This document shows positions 34,189 through 42,455 of a DNA stretch of 64,000 nucleotides, in pieces (positions within the stretch are counted from its first letter, which is position 1; every line of letters begins with the position of its first letter). The notes below the pieces were generated by a model, which was given only the letters and a program-made list of their open reading frames with translations, was not told where the DNA came from and ran no database searches. The stretch spans positions 209,613 to 273,612 of the forward strand of contig NZ_JAOAMU010000003.1 of assembly GCF_025154075.1 (NCBI RefSeq), given 5' to 3'. The stretch comes from Chryseobacterium herbae (lineage in GTDB: Bacteria; Bacteroidota; Bacteroidia; Flavobacteriales; Weeksellaceae). A program made the translations under genes and the position numbers.

Positions 34189-34217
34189 TTTGGTATTTAA
34201 AAAAATCATTATATTTG
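34189..34217 (+). promoter_or_regulatory. tuf promoter
   Basis: TTTG (34189-34192), 17-base spacer, -7 TATATTTG (34210-34217), 45 bases before the start codon. The rest of the 332-base gap from 33930 is A/T-rich with nothing recognised. Confidence 0.8.
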
Positions 34218-34261
34218 CACACCGAAAAATTGAAAAATAATAAAATAAATAATTTTAAATC

Positions 34262-35476
34262 ATGGCAAAGGAAACGTTTAATCGTAACAAACCACACTTG
34301 AACATTGGTACTATTGGTCACGTTGACCATGGTAAAACTACTCTTACAGCTGCAATTTCTGCTGTATTAGCTAGCAAAGGTCTTGCTGAGAAAAAAGACT
34401 TCTCTGCAATTGACTCTGCTCCAGAAGAAAAAGAAAGAGGTATTACTATCAATACTGCTCACATCGAATACGAAACTGAAAAAAGACACTATGCTCACGT
34501 TGACTGTCCAGGTCACGCGGATTACGTAAAGAACATGGTAACTGGTGCTGCTCAAATGGACGGAGCTATTGTAGTATGTGCTGCAACTGACGGTCCAATG
34601 CCTCAGACTAGAGAACATATCCTACTTTGTCGTCAGGTAAACGTACCTAGAATCGTTGTTTTCATGAACAAAGTTGACATGGTAGATGATGCTGAGTTAT
34701 TAGAGCTTGTTGAAATGGAACTTAGAGACTTATTGTCTACTTACGATTTCGACGGTGATAACTCTCCAGTAATTCAAGGTTCTGCACTTGGTGCTCTTAC
34801 AGCTGCTACTGCAGAAGGAGGTGCTAAGACTGATGACCAATGGTTCAAGAGCGTTGAGGAATTAATGGATGCTGTTGATACTTGGATCGAGCAACCACCA
34901 AGAGATACTGATAAGCCATTCTTGATGCCAATTGAAGACGTATTCTCTATTACAGGTAGAGGTACTGTTGCAACTGGTAGAATTGAAGCTGGTATCATCA
35001 ACACTGGTGATCCTGTTGATATCATCGGTATGGGTGAAGAAAAATTAACTTCTACTATTACAGGAGTTGAGATGTTCAGAAAAATCCTTGACAGAGGTGA
35101 AGCTGGAGATAACGTAGGTCTATTGTTGAGAGGTATTGAAAAAACTGACATCAAGAGAGGTATGGTAATCGCTAAGAAAGATTCTGTTAAGCCACACAAA
35201 AAATTCAAAGCTTCTGTTTATATCCTTTCTAAGGAAGAAGGTGGACGTCACACTCCATTCCACAACAAGTACCGTCCTCAGTTCTACGTAAGAACTACTG
35301 ACGTTACAGGTGAGATCTTCTTACCAGAAGGTGTAGAAATGGTAATGCCTGGTGATAACTTAGAGATCACTGTAGAATTGTTACAGCCAATCGCTCTTAA
35401 CGTAGGTCTTAGATTTGCGATCAGAGAAGGAGGTAGAACAGTTGGTTCAGGTCAGGTAACTGAAATCTTAGACTAA
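34262..35476 (+). CDS. tuf: Elongation factor Tu
   Basis: 404 residues. The GTPase motifs are GHVDHGKT (19-26), [12 protein letters not shown] and NKVDMVDD. It delivers aminoacyl-tRNA to the ribosome. The domain 1 insertion [19 protein letters not shown] makes it a little longer than the E. coli protein. Domains 2 and 3 are complete. Codon choice is strongly biased, as expected for a very highly expressed gene. It heads tuf-trnW-secE-nusG. Confidence 0.98.
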   Translation: MAKETFNRNKPHLNIGTIGHVDHGKTTLTAAISAVLASKGLAEKKDFSAIDSAPEEKERGITINTAHIEYETEKRHYAHVDCPGHADYVKNMVTGAAQMDGAIVVCAATDGPMPQTREHILLCRQVNVPRIVVFMNKVDMVDDAELLELVEMELRDLLSTYDFDGDNSPVIQGSALGALTAATAEGGAKTDDQWFKSVEELMDAVDTWIEQPPRDTDKPFLMPIEDVFSITGRGTVATGRIEAGIINTGDPVDIIGMGEEKLTSTITGVEMFRKILDRGEAGDNVGLLLRGIEKTDIKRGMVIAKKDSVKPHKKFKASVYILSKEEGGRHTPFHNKYRPQFYVRTTDVTGEIFLPEGVEMVMPGDNLEITVELLQPIALNVGLRFAIREGGRTVGSGQVTEILD

Positions 35477-35492
35477 TCATCTTAAAATAAAT

Positions 35493-35527
35493 AAAGCTTC
35501 CGAAGGGAAACTCTCGGAAGCTTTTTA
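35493..35527 (+). terminator. Terminator or attenuator after tuf
   Basis: AAAGCTTCCGA and TCGGAAGCTTT form an 11-bp stem followed by TTTTT, 4 bases before tRNA-Trp. The tRNA and secE downstream need readthrough or their own promoter. Confidence 0.8.
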
Positions 35528-35530
35528 TCT

Positions 35531-35601
35531 ACGGGCATCGTCCAATGGTAGGATACCGGTCTCCAAAACCGTTGATCAGGGTTCGAATCCTTGTGCCCGT
35601 G
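35531..35601 (+). tRNA. tRNA-Trp (anticodon CCA)
   Basis: 71 bases; acceptor ACGGGCA with TGCCCGT, discriminator G, anticodon loop CTCCAAA (CCA). The tuf-tRNA(Trp)-secE order is conserved. Confidence 0.96.
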
Positions 35602-35613
35602 CAAATATTAATT

Positions 35614-35820
35614 ATGAGTTCATTTGTTGATTTTTTAAAAGGTTCTTATAACGAATTCAGACATAAAGTTGAATGGCCAAAATGGGCTGATCTTCAGTCT
35701 TCGACTATTGTAGTAACTATCGCTACGGTGATTTTGGCATTGTTTACCTTTGGAGTTGATGAATTGTTTTCAAAAGCAATCAGCAACATAATCGGAATGC
35801 TAATTAACGTATTCAACTAA
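35614..35820 (+). CDS. secE: Preprotein translocase subunit SecE
   Basis: 68 residues, starting MSSFVDFLKGSYNEFRHKVE, the single-helix SecE type. One membrane segment at about 32-55 (IVVTIATVILALFTFGV). It clamps SecY in the translocon. A longer in-frame start at 35545 is rejected because it lies inside tRNA-Trp. Confidence 0.95.
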   Translation: MSSFVDFLKGSYNEFRHKVEWPKWADLQSSTIVVTIATVILALFTFGVDELFSKAISNIIGMLINVFN

Positions 35821-35837
35821 AAAAGTATTTTCCCATA

Positions 35838-36380
35838 ATGAGCGAATTGAAATGGTATGTGCTGAAAGCAATCAGCGGACAGGAAAATAAAGTGAAAAAC
35901 TATATTGAGACAGAAATCAAACGTCTAGGGTTTGAGCAGTACGTTACTCAAGTGGTTATTCCTATGGAAAAGGTTATACAGATTAGAAACGGTAAAAAAG
36001 TTCCTAAAGAGAAACCTTACTATCCTGGATACCTGATGATCGAAGCTGATCTGATGGGTGAAATTCCTCACGCGATTAAGAATATTCCGGGAGTGATATC
36101 TTTCCTTAGCTTAACGAAAGGAGGTGATCCTGTTCCAATGAGAAAGTCTGAAGTAAACAGAATGTTGGGAAGAATGGATGAGCTTTCAGAGTTTGCAAGC
36201 GATATTGAAATCCCATACATTGTAGGTGAAAACGTTAAAGTAATTGACGGGCCTTTCAATGGATTCAACGGTACTGTTGAGAAGATTCTTGAGGATAAGA
36301 AGAAAATTGAAGTTTCTGTATTGATCTTCGGTAGAAAAACTCCAATGGAGTTGAGCTATATGCAGGTAGAAAAAGTATAA
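35838..36380 (+). CDS. nusG: Transcription termination/antitermination protein NusG
   Basis: 180 residues. The NGN domain (WYVLKAISGQENKVKNYIE at the start, PYYPGYLMIEADLMGE) precedes a KOW domain (GENVKVIDGPFNGFNGTVEK). It links RNA polymerase with the ribosome or Rho. It starts 17 bases after secE. Its 3' end is followed by a strong terminator and a non-canonical gene block instead of rplK. Confidence 0.97.
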   Translation: MSELKWYVLKAISGQENKVKNYIETEIKRLGFEQYVTQVVIPMEKVIQIRNGKKVPKEKPYYPGYLMIEADLMGEIPHAIKNIPGVISFLSLTKGGDPVPMRKSEVNRMLGRMDELSEFASDIEIPYIVGENVKVIDGPFNGFNGTVEKILEDKKKIEVSVLIFGRKTPMELSYMQVEKV

Positions 36381-36400
36381 TTCATACTTTTAAAATATAC

Positions 36401-36431
36401 AAAGACCGCTGAAAAGCGGTCTTTTTTTGTG
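36401..36431 (+). terminator. nusG terminator
   Basis: AAAGACCGCT and AGCGGTCTTT make a 10-bp stem closed by a GAAA tetraloop and followed by a T run. Confidence 0.92.
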
Positions 36432-36973
36432 TCCAAAATGTAGAATCTGTTGCAAGATTTTGAGAGAATATATGCTTATCACCTAACAAGTAACTTGATT
36501 CTGGGAATTATTTACGGTAAGAAATACAAAAAGGAAATATCAGATTAGATGATTCTAGGAAGAGGTAGTATGCATCGGTTTAGTTAATCGTTCTCTATTT
36601 ATCCCAGCTAATTTTTTTTTAATAAGTATTTTCATAAAAATGAATCGGTGGAGAGGCTAATTTATTAAAATGCGGTGTGGTAAAAAATGTTCATTGTGAA
36701 GTTCGTATAAAAGGGAGTTTGTTTTTATTTAGTTATCACTGATTTGTGAAAAAGTAGTAGATTTTTATCGAGATAAAGATTTATTTTTTGATTTATTTTC
36801 ATGTGGCATGCTTCTTGTAAAGTTGTATCCAGTTAATCCATAAAGTTTTATCCTTTTAAATGGTTATACCTGCACATTGCAGAGTATGGGCAATTGTTAT
36901 GTTTTTCAAAACAGAAAAAGAGATAAAATAATAGAAGATTAGTAAAAAAAAACAAACACAATACACAAGTCCA
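36432..36973. other. Intergenic region before secreted-protein trio; sigma-54-like site
   Basis: 542 bases, A/T-rich, no gene seen. At 36804-36819 the sequence TGGCATG-CTTC-TTGTA resembles the sigma-54 -24/-12 consensus TGGCACG-N4-TTGCW, with the correct 10-base GG to GT/GC spacing. No exact TAnnTTTG is found between it and the start codon at 36974. The predicted leader would be about 145 bases. Confidence 0.45.
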
Positions 36974-37591
36974 ATGACTAAAATTATTTCGATGGTGCTT
37001 CTTGCATGCACTACACTCATGAACGCTCAGGTTGGTATAAATACCTCTAAACCTGAAAAAGATCTGACCGTAAATGGAACCATGAAGACCTCAGGAATAG
37101 TCTTCAAAAATCCTTTGGAAAAATTAGGAGCTGATGAAAATTATACTTTCGTGATCAAGTCTCCCGCTCCGGAAAACAAAATTACGGCTTACAATGATAC
37201 TTTTGTACCCAACTCTCCAGCACCCATCAATCTTATTCAGTTTAAAATCACCTGTGACCCTTCAGATAAAGACTGGGTGAATCAGTTTGATACCAAGATC
37301 AATTCAAACAAATTTCTTGTGGTGATCTCTTCTTTCGGATTTACGCAGGCGGTAAGAACTTATTCTGCAGACTGGCTGACTCCGGTACCGCAGATCTTTG
37401 CTTATTCTTCCGGTGGAACATGGAAACTGAAAGCAGACTACCAGGGATTTGCTCCGGATAATTCTTTTCCAACAGGTGAATGGACGTTGAATCTACTGGT
37501 TTTTGACAAAGCCTACGCAAAAGAACTGAATACTACACAAGATCTCGGAGCTTCTACCACCGGTGCAGCTGCAACTCCATTACTTCAATAA
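36974..37591 (+). CDS. Secreted hypothetical protein, VGINTxxPxxxLxVNG type (gene 1 of 3)
   Basis: 205 residues with a signal peptide (TKIISMVLLACTTLMNAQ). The mature start VGINTSKPEKDLTVNGTM is the N-terminal module shared with the next two genes. The remainder is beta-rich (KFLVVISSFGFTQAV, GGTWKLKADYQGF, GEWTLNLLVFDKAY). No enzyme motif or T9SS sorting domain is seen. It begins an operon inserted between nusG and rplK. Function is unknown; a matrix or surface-fibre role is inferred. Confidence 0.75.
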   Translation: MTKIISMVLLACTTLMNAQVGINTSKPEKDLTVNGTMKTSGIVFKNPLEKLGADENYTFVIKSPAPENKITAYNDTFVPNSPAPINLIQFKITCDPSDKDWVNQFDTKINSNKFLVVISSFGFTQAVRTYSADWLTPVPQIFAYSSGGTWKLKADYQGFAPDNSFPTGEWTLNLLVFDKAYAKELNTTQDLGASTTGAAATPLLQ

Positions 37592-37604
37592 AAAACATAA
37601 CATA

Positions 37605-38252
37605 ATGAAAAAATTAATCACATTCTTTCTTGTGGCGGGTACTTTTTTTGCCGCAAGAGCTCAGGTTGGAATTAATACCGCAAATCCTCAGGGAACTTTA
37701 GATGTAGCCGGAGAAACTTTGGTAGAATCTTACCTTGTAGATACCGTAAACTCACCGGCAAGAGGAAACTATTTTCTTTTGACCCGTTCAAAAGATACTT
37801 CTCCTGTAGGAAAAATTAAAATGCTTGACATTTCGCTGCGTAATGTAGCACCGGTGAATACCTATAATGTCATTCTGAAAAATGTAAGCCAGGACGAGGT
37901 TATTAATCTGAATACAGGCTTAGAAACCAGTAAATATGTGGTAGCGATTACCGGAGCAGTTTTCTCTAACGCCGTTTCAGCAGCGAATACTTCCACAAGT
38001 CCTAAATCTTTCGGAGCTTATTCTACGGAAGTGACTCAGGTGACGAGCGGAGGAAAGACTTATCATGCTATTAATTTAAGCTTTAAAGGAGCAGGCACGG
38101 TGTCTTCTACAAATGGAACATGGACGCTTACCCTTAATGTCTTTGAAAAATCTCTGGTAAAAGAATGGGGAACATTCACGGGATCTGTTTCGGCTTCGGC
38201 TTCACCGATTTATTCAGGAGTTTCAACTAACACGCCTTTAGGGCTTCAATAA
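37605..38252 (+). CDS. Secreted hypothetical protein, same family (gene 2 of 3)
   Basis: 215 residues from MKKLITFFLVAGTFFAARAQ, the start that leaves a signal peptide; an upstream in-frame start inside the previous gene is rejected. VGINTANPQGTLDVAGETL is the shared module. Beta segments (KYVVAITGAVFSNAV, GTWTLTLNVFEKSLVKEW) align with gene 1. Its stop overlaps gene 3 by 1 base (TAATG). Confidence 0.76.
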   Translation: MKKLITFFLVAGTFFAARAQVGINTANPQGTLDVAGETLVESYLVDTVNSPARGNYFLLTRSKDTSPVGKIKMLDISLRNVAPVNTYNVILKNVSQDEVINLNTGLETSKYVVAITGAVFSNAVSAANTSTSPKSFGAYSTEVTQVTSGGKTYHAINLSFKGAGTVSSTNGTWTLTLNVFEKSLVKEWGTFTGSVSASASPIYSGVSTNTPLGLQ

Positions 38253-38929
38253 TGATGATCATGGAAAAAAGAATTTATATTATAATGATAGTATTTCTGG
38301 GAATTATGATGAATGCCCAGTCCGGAAGAGTAGGAATCAAAACCACCAATCCGCAAGAAACACTGGATGTAAACGGCCAAACGTATACAAACTCTCTGTA
38401 TCTTAGAAATCCTGGAGAACCTACTATGACCGGAGGAAGCTTTCTGGCTACTTCCGAAAATTCACTTCAGCTTTATGATCCGACTTTGGAAAGCAGCGGA
38501 CTGTTTAATTATCTCAAACTTTCACTTACCGGAATTTCAGGAGCTGGAATTTCAGATTATGACACTAAGATTGATGCTGATAAGTTCCTTGTCGTTGTTC
38601 ATAATTATTCATTTAAAATGAATGACGGAACCACCAACGTGGCGCTTGACTATGGCGATAACGGGACAAATGACAACAGACAGGGATCTCCGGATGTGAC
38701 TGCATTTAAAAGTAAAGGGACATGGCATGTCAGAGCAAGGTTTACAGATAGCAAGCTTATTGCCCTTACCTCTGCAAATCCTGGAAGAACATATAATAAT
38801 TTTACAGTAGATCTTTATCTTATGGCCTATAAAAGACTGATCACAAAGCAGAATATCACCGATATCAATACTGATCTCGGAGGAACCAATGGTTCTGCAC
38901 GTACAGTGAACAAACCTTCAGGGTTTTAA
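38252..38929 (+). CDS. Secreted hypothetical protein, same family (gene 3 of 3)
   Basis: 225 residues. Three methionines at 38252, 38255 and 38261 could each start it; the last leaves the cleanest signal peptide (MEKRIYIIMIVFLGIMMNAQ). The module VGIKTTNPQETLDVNGQTY and the beta segments KFLVVVHNYSF, GTWHVRARF and NFTVDLYLMAYKRL align with genes 1 and 2. It is translationally coupled to gene 2. Function is unknown. Confidence 0.75.
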   Translation: MMIMEKRIYIIMIVFLGIMMNAQSGRVGIKTTNPQETLDVNGQTYTNSLYLRNPGEPTMTGGSFLATSENSLQLYDPTLESSGLFNYLKLSLTGISGAGISDYDTKIDADKFLVVVHNYSFKMNDGTTNVALDYGDNGTNDNRQGSPDVTAFKSKGTWHVRARFTDSKLIALTSANPGRTYNNFTVDLYLMAYKRLITKQNITDINTDLGGTNGSARTVNKPSGF

Positions 38930-38959
38930 TCAGGAAAGAAACATCTTAACATATACTCT

Positions 38960-38988
38960 AAGCCATATCTGATGATGTGGCTTTTATT
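38960..38988 (+). terminator. Terminator of the secreted trio
   Basis: AAGCCATAT and ATGTGGCTT form a 9-bp stem with one G-U pair, followed by TTATTT. The rest of the 400-base gap to rplK holds the rplK promoter and leader only. Confidence 0.65.
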
Positions 38989-39202
38989 TGCGTAATAACA
39001 TTTGAGAAGATGTATTCTGAGTAGGTATTGGTTCTGTATTAGTGGATTTCATATGGTGATTGAGTCATTTTGCTTTGATACTCCAACAAAATATTAAAAA
39101 ACACACATAAAAGTAAATGGTACAGTTTTATGGATTTCGTTTTTAGTAAATGTAGAAAAAAAATAATTATTTGTAATTCTTTCTAAAAATCAACACATTC
39201 CA

Positions 39203-39233
39203 TTTGCTAATTCAAAAATATTTCATAATTTTG
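39203..39233 (+). promoter_or_regulatory. rplK operon promoter
   Basis: TTTG (39203-39206), 19-base spacer, -7 TAATTTTG (39226-39233). The ~90-base leader contains a possible hairpin (GTAGATTTAC with GTAATCTGC) that could be an autoregulatory ribosomal-protein site; this is not proven. Confidence 0.82.
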
Positions 39234-39329
39234 CAGTCCGAAAAGTAGATTTACTGTATGTGAGTCGGTAATCTGCTGAATAATAAATGCTTCCAAACTC
39301 ATTAATTATTCAAACTAAAAAAATTAAAA

Positions 39330-39776
39330 ATGGCTAAGAAAGTCTTTAAAATGGTAAAACTTCAGGTGAAAGGTGGCGCAGCTAACCCTTCTCCACCAGT
39401 AGGTCCAGCATTGGGTTCTGCAGGTGTGAACATCATGGAGTTTTGTAAGCAATTTAACGGGAGAACCCAAGATAAGCCAGGGCAAGTTTTACCTGTAGTA
39501 ATTACAGTATACGAAGACAAATCTTTTGAATTCGTTATTAAAACTCCACCTGCAGCGATCCAGTTAATGGATGCAGCTAAGATCAAGGGAGGTTCCGGTG
39601 AACCAAACAGAAACAAAGTAGGTTCTGTGTCTTGGGATCAGGTGAAGAAAATCGCTGAGGATAAAATGACTGACCTTAACTGCTTTACAATCGATTCTGC
39701 AGTTTCTATGGTTGCAGGTACTGCTAGATCTATGGGATTAAGAGTAACAGGAACTAAACCAACTTTTAACGCTTAA
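39330..39776 (+). CDS. rplK: 50S ribosomal protein L11
   Basis: 148 residues. The proline-rich N-terminal domain [20 protein letters not shown] and the C-terminal rRNA-binding domain ([26 protein letters not shown]) are complete. It forms the GTPase-associated centre and stringent-response sensor. It has its own promoter because foreign genes separate it from nusG. Confidence 0.98.
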   Translation: MAKKVFKMVKLQVKGGAANPSPPVGPALGSAGVNIMEFCKQFNGRTQDKPGQVLPVVITVYEDKSFEFVIKTPPAAIQLMDAAKIKGGSGEPNRNKVGSVSWDQVKKIAEDKMTDLNCFTIDSAVSMVAGTARSMGLRVTGTKPTFNA

Positions 39777-39787
39777 AACTAATAGAA

Positions 39788-40480
39788 ATGGCAAAATTGA
39801 CTAAAAAGCAAAAGGAAGCTTTAAGCAAAGTAGAAAAAGGAAGAATCTATAGCCTTGAAGAAGGTTCTGCTCTTGTAAAAGAAGTAAACACTACGAAGTT
39901 TGATGCTTCTGTAGATATCGCTGTAAGATTGGGTGTAGATCCAAGAAAAGCAAACCAAATGGTAAGAGGTGTAGTATCTCTTCCTCACGGAACTGGTAAA
40001 GATGTTAAAGTTTTAGCTCTTGTTACACCAGATAAAGAAGCTGAAGCTAAAGAAGCTGGAGCTGACTATGTAGGTCTTGACGAATATTTACAGAAAATAA
40101 AAGAAGGTTGGACAGACGTTGACGTTATCGTTACGATGCCAGCTGTTATGGGTAAATTAGGTCCATTAGGTAGAGTATTAGGTCCAAGAGGTTTAATGCC
40201 AAACCCTAAGTCAGGAACTGTAACCATGGAAATTGGTAAAGCAGTAGCTGAAGTAAAAGCAGGTAAAATTGATTTCAAAGTAGACAAGTATGGTATCATC
40301 CATGCTGGTATTGGTAAAGTATCTTTCGATGCTGCCAAGATCAAAGAAAATGCTCAGGAATTAATTTCGACATTGATCAAAATGAAACCAACTGCTGCTA
40401 AAGGTACTTATGTGAAGAGTGTTTATCTTTCTTCTACAATGAGCCCAGGTATTGCAATTGATAGTAAATCTGTTAACTAA
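39788..40480 (+). CDS. rplA: 50S ribosomal protein L1
   Basis: 230 residues with the L1 signature [20 protein letters not shown] and the two-domain alternation. L1 forms the mobile stalk near the E site and represses its own operon in many bacteria. It lies 11 bases after rplK. Confidence 0.98.
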   Translation: MAKLTKKQKEALSKVEKGRIYSLEEGSALVKEVNTTKFDASVDIAVRLGVDPRKANQMVRGVVSLPHGTGKDVKVLALVTPDKEAEAKEAGADYVGLDEYLQKIKEGWTDVDVIVTMPAVMGKLGPLGRVLGPRGLMPNPKSGTVTMEIGKAVAEVKAGKIDFKVDKYGIIHAGIGKVSFDAAKIKENAQELISTLIKMKPTAAKGTYVKSVYLSSTMSPGIAIDSKSVN

Positions 40481-40497
40481 TAATAATCCTTAAGACA

Positions 40498-41094
40498 ATG
40501 ACAAAAGACCAAAAAGTTGTAGCAATACAAGAGATCAAAGACTTGCTTCAGGATGCGAAAGTAGTTTACGTAGCAGATCTAGACGGTTTGAACGCTGCTA
40601 AATCTTCTGATTTCAGAAGACAGGCTTTCAAGCAGAATATCAAAGTGAAAGTGGTGAAAAATACACTTTTACAAAAAGCAATGGAGCAAATTGACGGAGT
40701 AGATTTCTCTGAAATGTTTGAAACTTTCAAAGGTAACTCTGCTTTGATGATTGCTGATACAGCTAATGCTCCTGCAAAATTAATCAAAGACTTTAGAAAA
40801 AAAGAAGAGAAGCCGGCTTTGAAGTCTGCTTTCGTTCAGGAAACTTTCTATGTTGGTGACAACAACCTTGATGCGCTAGTAAGCATTAAGTCTAGAGAAG
40901 AAATGATCGGTGAAATCATCGGATTACTTCAGTCTCCAATTCAAAGAGTTGTTTCTGCTCTTCAAAACAAATCTGAAACAGTAGAAGCTACAGCTGAAGA
41001 AGCTGCTGCACCTGCTGTAGAAGAAACTCCTGCTGCTGAGGCTACAGAAGCTCCTGCTGCAGAAAGCACTGACGAAACGCCAGCTGCTGAATAA
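40498..41094 (+). CDS. rplJ: 50S ribosomal protein L10, with long acidic C-terminal tail
   Basis: 198 residues. The globular domain (about 1-130) and helix that anchors L7/L12 dimers (EMIGEIIGLLQSPIQRVVSAL) are normal. After about 158 an Ala/Glu/Pro/Thr tail of about 35 residues (AEEAAAPAVEETPAAEATEA...) extends it beyond the usual 165-175. It begins 17 bases after rplA, so the classical L10 leader between these genes is absent. Confidence 0.97.
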   Translation: MTKDQKVVAIQEIKDLLQDAKVVYVADLDGLNAAKSSDFRRQAFKQNIKVKVVKNTLLQKAMEQIDGVDFSEMFETFKGNSALMIADTANAPAKLIKDFRKKEEKPALKSAFVQETFYVGDNNLDALVSIKSREEMIGEIIGLLQSPIQRVVSALQNKSETVEATAEEAAAPAVEETPAAEATEAPAAESTDETPAAE

Positions 41095-41139
41095 TACTCT
41101 CAAAAAATTAAATAAATAATCAACAAAAACATTACAACA

Positions 41140-41508
41140 ATGTCAGATTTAAAAAATTTAGCTGAAACGCTAGTAAACCTAACTGTAAAAGACGTAAACG
41201 AATTAGCTACTATCCTTAAGGATGAGTACGGAATTGAGCCAGCTGCTGCTGCTGTAGTTGTTGCTGCAGGTGGTGCAGGTGAAGCTGCTGAAGAAAAGAC
41301 TGAATTCGACGTAATTCTTAAGTCTGCAGGTGCATCTAAATTGGCTATCGTTAAATTGGTAAAAGATTTAACTGGTGCTGGTCTTAAAGAAGCTAAAGAT
41401 ATCGTAGACGGAGCTCCTGCTGCTATCAAGCAAGGAATCTCTAAAGACGAAGCTGAAGCTCTTAAGAAGCAATTAGAAGAAGCTGGTGCTGAAGTAGAAT
41501 TGAAATAA
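41140..41508 (+). CDS. rplL: 50S ribosomal protein L7/L12
   Basis: 122 residues: N-terminal dimerisation helix, alanine hinge ([16 protein letters not shown]), and C-terminal factor-binding domain with [20 protein letters not shown]. Multiple copies form the stalk that recruits translation GTPases. A strong terminator follows, separating it from rpoB. Confidence 0.98.
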   Translation: MSDLKNLAETLVNLTVKDVNELATILKDEYGIEPAAAAVVVAAGGAGEAAEEKTEFDVILKSAGASKLAIVKLVKDLTGAGLKEAKDIVDGAPAAIKQGISKDEAEALKKQLEEAGAEVELK

Positions 41509-41529
41509 TTCAATTTACTATAAAATAGG

Positions 41530-41563
41530 AAGCCCGGACAGCAATGTCCGGGCTTTTTTTTGT
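41530..41563 (+). terminator. rplKAJL terminator
   Basis: AAGCCCGGACA and TGTCCGGGCTT, an 11-bp G/C-rich stem with a GCAA tetraloop and a run of eight T. Confidence 0.93.
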
Positions 41564-41730
41564 TTTTATGATATTTCAAAACCGTACATATTTCCCAACG
41601 GTATTTGAATATGTTTACCGGGTGTTGTTGTATATTTGAATATGATTATTGATTTAATTAAAATTAACATAATTAAATAATTATTATTCATGAAATTGTA
41701 TATTTTATATCAAAATTTAATATTAAAATA

Positions 41731-41759
41731 TTGTTTTGATTGAAAAATTACTATATTTG
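41731..41759 (+). promoter_or_regulatory. Promoter of the gene block between rplL and rpoB
   Basis: -33 TTG (41731-41733), 18-base spacer, -7 TATATTTG (41752-41759). The upstream in-frame TTG at 41736 lies inside this promoter and cannot be a start. Confidence 0.75.
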
Positions 41760-41783
41760 TACCGAAAAAAAACACATACACAT

Positions 41784-42317
41784 TTGAAAAGAAGTTACTT
41801 TATCTTCTATGGCTCTGCTGTAGCATATTGTATTAGTATGCTGGCCGCACTGCAGATAGGAAGTCTAAGCACCACATCTTCAACAGTACATAAATCTACT
41901 GCCTCTTCGTGCTATTCTCATAAAACAGACTGTTTTGAAAGCCCTACAGAATGCTCAGAAAAAGATAAAGTGGTAAGCTCTGCTATTGAACCATATATTC
42001 CTGCTGTCAGTACCATCTCCCCAGAAATGTCTGCTGATAGAGAACAGCAGAAGAATAAGATGAGTTCCAGAAACGTATATCATGTGAAAACCGGAAGTAC
42101 GGAATCTATCCGTCCTGCTTTAGTTCATCATGATTCCTTAAAGAAAATCCTTTCTTTTATGACCTCCGATAAACTGTGTACAAGTCATCATTCAGATCTT
42201 GCATCTGCTGATATGAAAGCAGTACAATACGGAACATCAGTCAGCTATTCCGTCGAAGATTCTAAAAGTCTGGGAGGTTTTGATTCTATTATTGAATTTC
42301 CGGATAAATTATCTTAG
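41784..42317 (+). CDS. Hypothetical protein with N-terminal hydrophobic segment
   Basis: From a TTG start at 41784 the protein has 177 residues (ATG at 41838 is the alternative). The N-terminus KRSYFIFYGSAVAYCISMLAALQ is basic then hydrophobic, like a signal peptide or membrane anchor. The rest is serine-rich and polar with SSCYSHKTDCFESPTECSEK, giving a cysteine cluster. I do not recognise a family. It leads the block that separates rplL from rpoB and may be co-transcribed with the next two genes. Confidence 0.6.
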   Translation: MKRSYFIFYGSAVAYCISMLAALQIGSLSTTSSTVHKSTASSCYSHKTDCFESPTECSEKDKVVSSAIEPYIPAVSTISPEMSADREQQKNKMSSRNVYHVKTGSTESIRPALVHHDSLKKILSFMTSDKLCTSHHSDLASADMKAVQYGTSVSYSVEDSKSLGGFDSIIEFPDKLS

Positions 42318-42455
42318 CCCAACCGCAGACAGACACTACCATCCATATACTTTAACGAAAAATAGACATTTCCGCTCCCGACCAGAGTGTAAAAAGATAA
42401 GGTATGCCTCTTCTAAAAAATAAAACACACAAAAAAAAGACAAATATCACTAAAA

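Noticed and set aside
41736..41783. Upstream TTG start for the gene between rplL and rpoB
   Set aside because: The codon lies before the TATATTTG -7 element, so it would not be in the transcript.
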